6,569 nucleotides of DNA, from positions 1 to 6,569 of the forward strand of contig JAJQFK010000113.1 in NCBI GenBank assembly GCA_021201175.1, written 5' to 3'. The notes beneath the pieces were generated by a model. The model was given only the letters and a program-made list of their open reading frames with translations, ran no database searches and had not been told where the DNA came from. A program made the position numbers and the translations under genes. Shown one piece after another: positions 6,001 through 6,569 of this stretch (positions within the stretch are counted from its first letter, which is position 1; every line of letters begins with the position of its first letter). This DNA comes from Candidatus Gastranaerophilales bacterium. GTDB lineage: Bacteria > Cyanobacteriota > Vampirovibrionia > Gastranaerophilales > Gastranaerophilaceae.

Positions 6001-6439
6001 CTTATCAAGTACGTCAATTATCCAAGATCCGCAAGCAGTAGATGCACTAATACAAAATACAATGGAAAGATATGTTTCTCCCCAAAAAGCCCCACTTGCA
6101 AGGTGGATGAATATTGACAATTTAGAAGAATTTAAAAATACATTCCCCGATGTAGGAGAAACATATGAAGCCGGTCGAATTCAATCATATGCACAAACCC
6201 TTAAAGGAGCGGAAGGTGGTGTAACCTATTCAGATAGAAGCAAGGCAAAGAATGTTAAATTCATTGTATTCCCAAAAGCAGAAGAAACTAACGCATATGC
6301 ATTTTCTGTAGTGCAAAATGGCAGCTATGGGGCAAATGAAGCCATATATTCTCCTATCCAAAAACTTACTGTCTTGTACAAAGGACCGGAATGGGTCGAA
6401 GGACATGAATTGTATACAATATATATGCAAGAACAGTAA
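62..6439 (+). CDS. Giant modular EF-hand / coiled-coil / repeat protein with candidate ADP-ribosyltransferase C-terminus
   Basis: This is one uninterrupted frame of 2,125 codons ending in TAA at 6437-6439. I do not recognise the whole protein. Modules in order: EF-hand loop (38-49); beta-rich segment (118-232); Ala/Gln heptad coil (257-445); Trp-containing amphipathic piece (450-471); further coils to about 672; mixed helical region (676-967); Gly/Ala hydrophobic region (968-1162); helical linker (1163-1379); four acidic repeats of about 70 residues (1380-1667); 30-residue helical repeats (1703 to about 1850); and a compact C-terminal domain (about 2005-2125) resembling an ADP-ribosyltransferase. 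No N-terminal signal peptide is visible. The architecture suggests a secreted effector or toxin-like protein, but surface or structural roles are possible. The start is uncertain: TTG at 62 has no Shine-Dalgarno sequence, the frame is open back to 11 (stop TGA at 8-10), the first in-frame ATG is codon 96, and a G9 run sits at codons 4-7. The gene itself is certain; its function is inferred. Confidence 0.93.
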   Translation: MLRAGGGYADLDYSEISDSFLSENDNAEAVLSTLKEIDTNEDSVISSDEVNTFLDNYKNIFELYDFDETETESENQQDESGVIRDRQEIKSILSEMDYTARNNILEQLGGFGSIDYLSKSDDGTIKIYSGAESVTVYSSGKYNFSYETENQSGTKIYDTQNRVENNTYIDHTNNENIVTENYSYNDDGSYQITIENSESPEEQSVLTVSEDGEVVSLETLNKTTGEKSTDYTMPQSSSGSAVSVNSCGSLSELTGQLKALEDEKNTVQDDLNTQQNTLETTQSDKDSELSSIDSEISTGESELSSANSDVEAASAEVDTAQAEADSAQSAVDSAQSDANTKECELDTATANTESAQCAEESAACDNQEKTAAQQTAQCDSDQAQCNLSTAQGNTESAQNKANTTSAQYSTAQAETVSAYKVVNQKQKEVNAAQGEYNSAQAAASKDESAWRKFTNWVSSAWNSLQNLLAGLSKAEAEAKEKEEEEERKRAVDEEAQEKLEQRKTEQDTAQDVADAAQVVLDRATGEKEVSDQEYADAMLQLANAMTEQDNAEGEYNTAMQRYMEANNYKADADGNLVDAQGNLVDVQQVAEELETFVQGLYSNRETTETKYDSVLDATIGVINNDEGQIENLNNQISSLQTEIQEEEKRIALEEEMTAALAAELGEINSAEDSAGMVDDLSSLMGNGNSKSRKDFESKQELLEAALISGNQEDIEKAYIAIYGDQEVYVLDNKTVLSESEVNALSDEDKQKVTTRKLSEVYSSDNIEKAINNRAEESVEAKNTIELLNSGMCSANGQTISTDDITNALIAQAAELEKENYDAYNHQGILSKNIGNVNDGLGIGTSISETTSQVEHYKAMVEKLQNCSDPQQYAALYKSITGENLDISSVVNLLAYNELKKETGNSEQSSTTTTDTQTVYDLSEYVNNTVDYVNNNAGGDSSVLNLTSNSKASECIEDYKETQENAKNAVNGVITGVGSAALAAVCVGLTPFTGGASLAVGVAVGAAAGAAINTSLNAADSVYDSDDDGTLDLNYTLKEASKDALVGGLNGAVSGISSGAGELVASSIGTNAAKTAVATTAGEAAKKTVINVGSKLAGAAVEGVIDGGISSSGEYLINVAYGDEEFSADKLAETAVQGAAFGAVFNVGMSAAGQAVGGIANAGESIYYDGKINTALTEGSSGNQIADMIANKLDDSLLDSSGNVNKWSVSQLTENAKSSLEAIESLGQNSGLSSDEAMAILNNVSLENQADLPEVINKLKSNEKLFTGENGYSKENIQSFISGINDIQVDPKTGNLISVTSSDYATAQKFTFEFDSNGKFTGISNVEDISDSIIDIDDINENQAVNMLMDSSLDTSGDINTNSPEIHTQDEFLADADNTFDVIEELPDKESGKIIDADSGEIKNAELESDAGNEITDVVGDSNAQDLDNAENNAIDTDLDNNTGKEITDIDGANDTQLDVIEELSDADSGEIKNVELESDAGNEITDVVDDGNTQDLDNAENNAIDTDLDNNTGKEITDVDGANDTQLDVIEELPDADSGEIKNAELESDAGNEITDVVGDSNAQDLDNAENNAIDTDLDNNTGKEITDIDGANDTQLDVIEELPDADSGEIKNAELESGAGNEITDVDGDNNAQHLDNVGDSTADTETNLINETTEKNLLIEEGVPKNFIDSLDQNQLEKLTYESKCGRGYAVTKQRYSGISISDEEIARALKYVDPQKNISLWDTIDLCNRYSDEEIVKALKYVDPQKNIAICDTIDLCNDYSDEEIAKLIKYVDPQKYVNLDDVVNLYNNYSDEEFEKLFSRIDEKGISLKDAKKTLDLDDEEFETVGRYMINADVDYSTAKKLTNEQLQKMNTIYSQKNWKPEEIKENISKLLEDQEFYKKNLEIGDIKNELGLTTNWKLLQGDEAEKELTKLKTIRSGLKSTSVDVISSKSELPVVTDEVKVSIVKFCNGTDYNLNVSIDDTINYIGKKFQEKYLHLSSTSIIQDPQAVDALIQNTMERYVSPQKAPLARWMNIDNLEEFKNTFPDVGETYEAGRIQSYAQTLKGAEGGVTYSDRSKAKNVKFIVFPKAEETNAYAFSVVQNGSYGANEAIYSPIQKLTVLYKGPEWVEGHELYTIYMQEQ
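73..81 (+). repeat. Homopolymeric G9 tract at codons 4-7 of the giant gene
   Basis: Nine consecutive G residues follow gctgcgcgc, in DNA that is otherwise clearly AT-rich. The tract encodes part of an Ala-Gly-Gly-Gly stretch. A change of one G changes which upstream frame feeds the gene. With eight Gs the TTG at 58-60 would come into frame. With ten Gs the open frame running in from position 3 would be fused to it. Poly-G runs near a 5' end are the classic form of phase-variable contingency loci, but they are also a common sequencing or assembly error. Confidence 0.85.
173..208 (+). other. EF-hand calcium-binding loop (residues 38-49)
   Basis: The loop DTNEDSVISSDE fits the 12-residue EF-hand pattern: Asp38, Asn40 and Asp42 at positions 1, 3 and 5, Ile45 at position 8 and Glu49 at position 12. 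It is flanked by helix-like sequences (AEAVLSTLKEI before; VNTFLDNYKNIFELY after), as in a true helix-loop-helix. Position 6 is Ser instead of the usual Gly, which some bacterial EF-hands and dockerins tolerate. Calcium binding is inferred from the motif. Confidence 0.75.
413..757 (+). other. Beta-hairpin-rich segment (residues 118-232)
   Basis: Alternating polar/hydrophobic strands are separated by DDG, SSG and NDDG turns (for example DDGTIKIYSG, YSYNDDGSYQITIE, SEDGEVVSLE). Tyr, Thr and Val are enriched and helix formers are few. This recalls the style of YD/RHS-like hairpin repeats, but no strict repeat unit is seen and I do not assign a family. It separates the EF-hand from the coiled coil and could be a small binding or structural domain. 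Confidence 0.5.
830..1396 (+). repeat. 27 uninterrupted heptads, Ala/Gln-rich coiled coil with a cysteine ladder (residues 257-445)
   Basis: From Leu257 the sequence divides into 7-residue units without a single insertion or deletion to Lys445. The early heptads are Leu/Ile-based (LKALEDE, LNTQQNT, KDSELSS). From residue 320 the units start mostly with Ala-Gln (AQAEADS, AQSAVDS, AQCAEES, AQGNTES, AQNKANT). The DNA is a degenerate 21-base repeat, often starting GCACAA. Cys343, Cys357, Cys364, Cys378 and Cys385 all occupy the third position of their heptads. Ala-based cores are known in tightly packed 'Alacoil' pairs and helical rods. A long rod or homo-oligomer is the natural inference. Confidence 0.85.
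1409..1474 (+). other. Trp-containing amphipathic segment between two coiled coils (residues 450-471)
   Basis: After the Ala/Gln heptads comes a short segment with Trp450, Trp456 and Trp461 among Lys, Arg, Ser and Asn, followed by SLQNLLAGL. On a helix the Trp/Phe/Leu residues would cluster on one side, giving an interfacial or membrane-touching helix or a small hydrophobic plug between two rods. The sequence changes abruptly from uncharged Ala/Gln heptads before it to a highly charged Glu/Lys coil after it, so it marks a domain boundary. Confidence 0.5.
1472..1765 (+). other. Charged coiled coil 2 (residues 471-568)
   Basis: A Lys/Glu/Arg-rich helix opens with alternating Ala-Glu and a run of five Glu (KEKEEEEERKR), then continues as Ala/Gln/Asp heptads (EQRKTEQDTAQDVADAAQVV). 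No proline occurs in this stretch. A long continuous or antiparallel helix is likely. The Glu run generates an AAAGGAGG string at 1501-1508 that has no start codon after it and is only a coding by-product. Confidence 0.65.
1772..1813 (+). repeat. Tandem 21-base repeat encoding DADGNLV / DAQGNLV
   Basis: Two adjacent 21-base units encode residues 571-577 (DADGNLV) and 578-584 (DAQGNLV), followed by another Asp-Val. The DxxGNLV pattern is a tight turn plus strand, resembling turn elements of RHS/YD proteins. Its position between two helical coils suggests the hairpin or cap where the coil folds back on itself. Confidence 0.6.
1832..2077 (+). other. Coiled coil 3 (residues 591-672)
   Basis: Heptad-like helical sequence with Leu, Ile and Val at core spacing (GQIENLNNQISSLQTEIQEEEKRIALEEEM), ending at AALAAELGEINSAEDSAG. 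It lies directly after the Asp/Gly turn and is of length comparable to coil 2, so the two could pair as antiparallel arms. Oligomeric state cannot be told from sequence. Confidence 0.6.
2087..2962 (+). other. Mixed helical region of unknown family (residues 676-967)
   Basis: This portion is moderately hydrophobic with short helices, for example ELLEAALISGNQEDIEKAY, QYAALYKSITGENLDISSVV and LLAYNELKKETG. A Ser/Thr-rich linker (SSTTTTDT) separates it from a Tyr/Val/Asn segment (YVNNTVDYVNNN). It runs into the Gly/Ala-rich hydrophobic domain through a charged helix (CIEDYKETQENAKN). I recognise no catalytic motif or named family. Confidence 0.4.
2963..3547 (+). other. Gly/Ala-rich hydrophobic region with an EF-hand-like loop (residues 968-1162)
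   Basis: Residues 968-1018 are a long run of Ala, Gly, Val and Leu with small-residue spacing like glycine zippers, broken at LTPFTGGA, which suggests two membrane-compatible helices. A loop of DSDDDGTLDLNY (1023-1034) has EF-hand-like Asp spacing and Gly at position 6, but Tyr instead of Glu at position 12. Two further Gly/Ala-rich helical blocks follow (DALVGGLNGAVSGISSGAG; AVQGAAFGAVFNVGMSAAG), the latter preceded by EEFSADKLAE. Similar glycine-rich segments lie ahead of toxin domains in many polymorphic toxins and effectors, where they are thought to aid membrane passage. That role is inference here. Confidence 0.6.
3548..4198 (+). other. Helical linker region (residues 1163-1379)
   Basis: Amphipathic helices (NQIADMIANKLDDSLL, DEAMAILNNV, LPEVINKLKSNEKLF, SKENIQSFISGI) are followed by a short strand pair (NLISVTSSDYATAQKFTFEF) and an Asp/Ile-rich lead-in (DISDSIIDIDDINENQAV). 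Acidity rises steadily towards the repeat array. I recognise no known family. Confidence 0.35.
4199..5062 (+). repeat. Four tandem 210-base repeats encoding 70-residue, strongly acidic units (residues 1380-1667)
   Basis: Units start with DVIEEL at 4199, 4433, 4643 and 4853. The period is 210 bases except for the first, which is 234 because it carries an extra 24 bases (4220-4243, a duplicated D-x-x-S-G-x-I motif). The third unit has 22 Asp/Glu against two Lys. The fourth decays after about 45-50 residues. Units 1 and 3 share a block without mismatch (4268-4450 and 4688-4870, 183 bases), while unit 2 differs at many sites, so the array looks built by duplication of a 420-base dimer. Each unit also has two related halves, each with a G-x-E-I-T-D motif. 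A flexible acidic spacer, possibly cation-binding, is the simplest reading. Confidence 0.95.
5168..5527 (+). repeat. Tandem 90-base repeats encoding 30-residue helical units (residues 1703-1822, degenerate to about 1850)
   Basis: Units begin at 5168, 5258, 5348 and 5438 with (I/Y)SDEE(I/F). The first three keep an invariant KYVDPQK and end in a helix such as DTIDLCN or DVVNLYN. The fourth shifts to SRIDEKGISLKDAKKTL, and a fifth weaker unit continues with DEEFETVGRYMINADVDYSTAKKL. Each unit is predicted to be two short helices joined at DPQK or a Gly, giving a solenoid-like rod. The shape 'SDEE...helix...GI..xxA' resembles short helical repeats in large proteins of uncultured gut bacteria, but I cannot name a family. 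Such repeats usually bind protein partners. Confidence 0.9.
6074..6436 (+). other. Candidate ADP-ribosyltransferase-like C-terminal domain (residues 2005-2125)
   Basis: Elements appear in the order expected for R-S-E class ADP-ribosyltransferases. Arg2014 sits in PLARWMN, like the first-strand Arg. GRIQSYAQTLKGAE (Ser2042) resembles the G-F-x-S-T-S strand plus following helix. The strand NVKFIVFPKAEETNAYAF matches the 'vil.I.vpkg..ayi' strand. GANEAIYSPIQKLTVL (Glu2093) resembles the ExE-v-l-x-p-x-x-x-f-x-V end. Spacings (Arg to Ser 28, Ser to Glu 51) are within or a little beyond those of known toxins. TYSDRS (Ser2057) is an alternative serine. The residue two before Glu2093 is Ala, not the Glu/Gln of most toxins, so specificity is unclear or the domain may be inactive. 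The call rests on pattern reading alone. Confidence 0.45.
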
Positions 6440-6463
6440 TAATAAAAGCAGAGTTCATAAATT

Positions 6464-6485
6464 TGCGGGTCAATTTTGACCCGCA
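6464..6485. terminator. Hairpin in the convergent intergenic gap, possible bidirectional terminator
   Basis: A perfect inverted repeat, gcgggtcaa and ttgacccgc separated by two bases, is extended by an outer T-A pair. A realistic fold has an 8-9 bp stem and a 4-base loop. It begins 24 bases after the giant gene's stop and lies 20 bases beyond the stop of the convergent gene. No T-run follows directly on either strand (a T5 appears only at 6497-6501), so it is an imperfect intrinsic terminator, but its place between two converging genes supports the role. Confidence 0.6.
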
Positions 6486-6505
6486 TTGAAAGAAGGTTTT
6501 TGATA

Positions 6506-6568
6506 TTAATCAATATCCCACAGTTCTTTAATTTTAATATTTAAAGCGTTTATTGTTCTAATTAATAA
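6506..6568 (-). CDS. C-terminal end of a probable XRE/Cro-type helix-turn-helix regulator (partial)
   Basis: Reading the minus strand from the right edge gives 20 codons and a TAA (plus-strand tta at 6506-6508). The last residues are INALNIKIKELWDID. This matches the end of the lambda-Cro/XRE HTH domain, where a final helix of the form 'I..ALN(V/I)...ELx' closes the fold and the short protein or domain ends soon after. Most of the gene lies beyond the window, so target and partner are unknown. It converges on the giant gene with 66 bases between the two stops. Confidence 0.6.
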   Translation of the reverse strand, partial: LLIRTINALNIKIKELWDID

Positions 6569-6569
6569 A

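Noticed and set aside
6005..6016. SSTS at residues 1982-1985 as the ADP-ribosyltransferase STS motif
   Set aside because: No Arg lies at the expected distance before it in a strand-like context, and it precedes Arg2014, so the R-S-E order would break. The Ser2042 or Ser2057 reading fits better.
6502..6517. gatatt/aatatc inverted repeat as an operator or second terminator
   Set aside because: It overlaps the last codons of the convergent gene, has only six AT-rich pairs, and is likely to arise by chance in this composition.

Overview
The window is almost entirely one giant open reading frame of 2,125 codons on the + strand (62-6439), flanked by two small gene remnants. A 15-codon C-terminal tail lies at the left edge (1-48, +). 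The last 20 codons of a convergent gene that looks like an XRE/Cro-type helix-turn-helix regulator lie at the right edge (6506-6568, -). The DNA is AT-rich, arginine is often AGA, and Trp is TGG with no TGA read-through, so this is a standard-code low-GC bacterium. Long, modular, Asp/Asn/Ser-rich proteins of this style, with EF-hand loops, Ala-rich coils and Gly/Ala-rich segments, remind me of uncultured gut bacteria such as the Gastranaerophilales (non-photosynthetic Cyanobacteriota). That assignment is an impression from style, not proof.

The giant protein (roughly 230 kDa by length) reads as a string of modules. Residues 38-49 are a canonical EF-hand loop. Residues 118-232 look like beta hairpins. 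Residues 257-445 are 27 uninterrupted heptads, Ala/Gln-rich, with five cysteines all at the same heptad position. A Trp-containing amphipathic segment (450-471) is followed by two more coiled coils up to about 672. Residues 676-967 are mixed helical. Residues 968-1162 are Gly/Ala-rich and hydrophobic, with an EF-hand-like Asp loop inside. After another helical stretch come four very acidic repeats of about 70 residues (1380-1667), then 30-residue helical repeats (1703 to about 1850). The C-terminal domain (about 2005-2125) has an order of conserved-looking elements that resembles an ADP-ribosyltransferase fold.

The layout (long N-terminal rod, hydrophobic glycine-rich middle, repeats, compact C-terminal candidate enzyme) is that of a toxin or effector delivery protein. 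However, there is no signal peptide and no same-strand gene immediately downstream that could be an immunity gene. The next gene is convergent, 66 bases away, with one hairpin in the shared gap.

The 5' end needs care. The frame starts at a TTG with no Shine-Dalgarno sequence and no in-frame ATG until codon 96. A run of nine G residues at codons 4-7 is out of character for this DNA. It could be a phase-variation tract, or a sequencing or assembly fault that hides the true N-terminus. The acidic repeats include a 183-base block present twice without a mismatch, so the copy number may be wrong in a short-read assembly.
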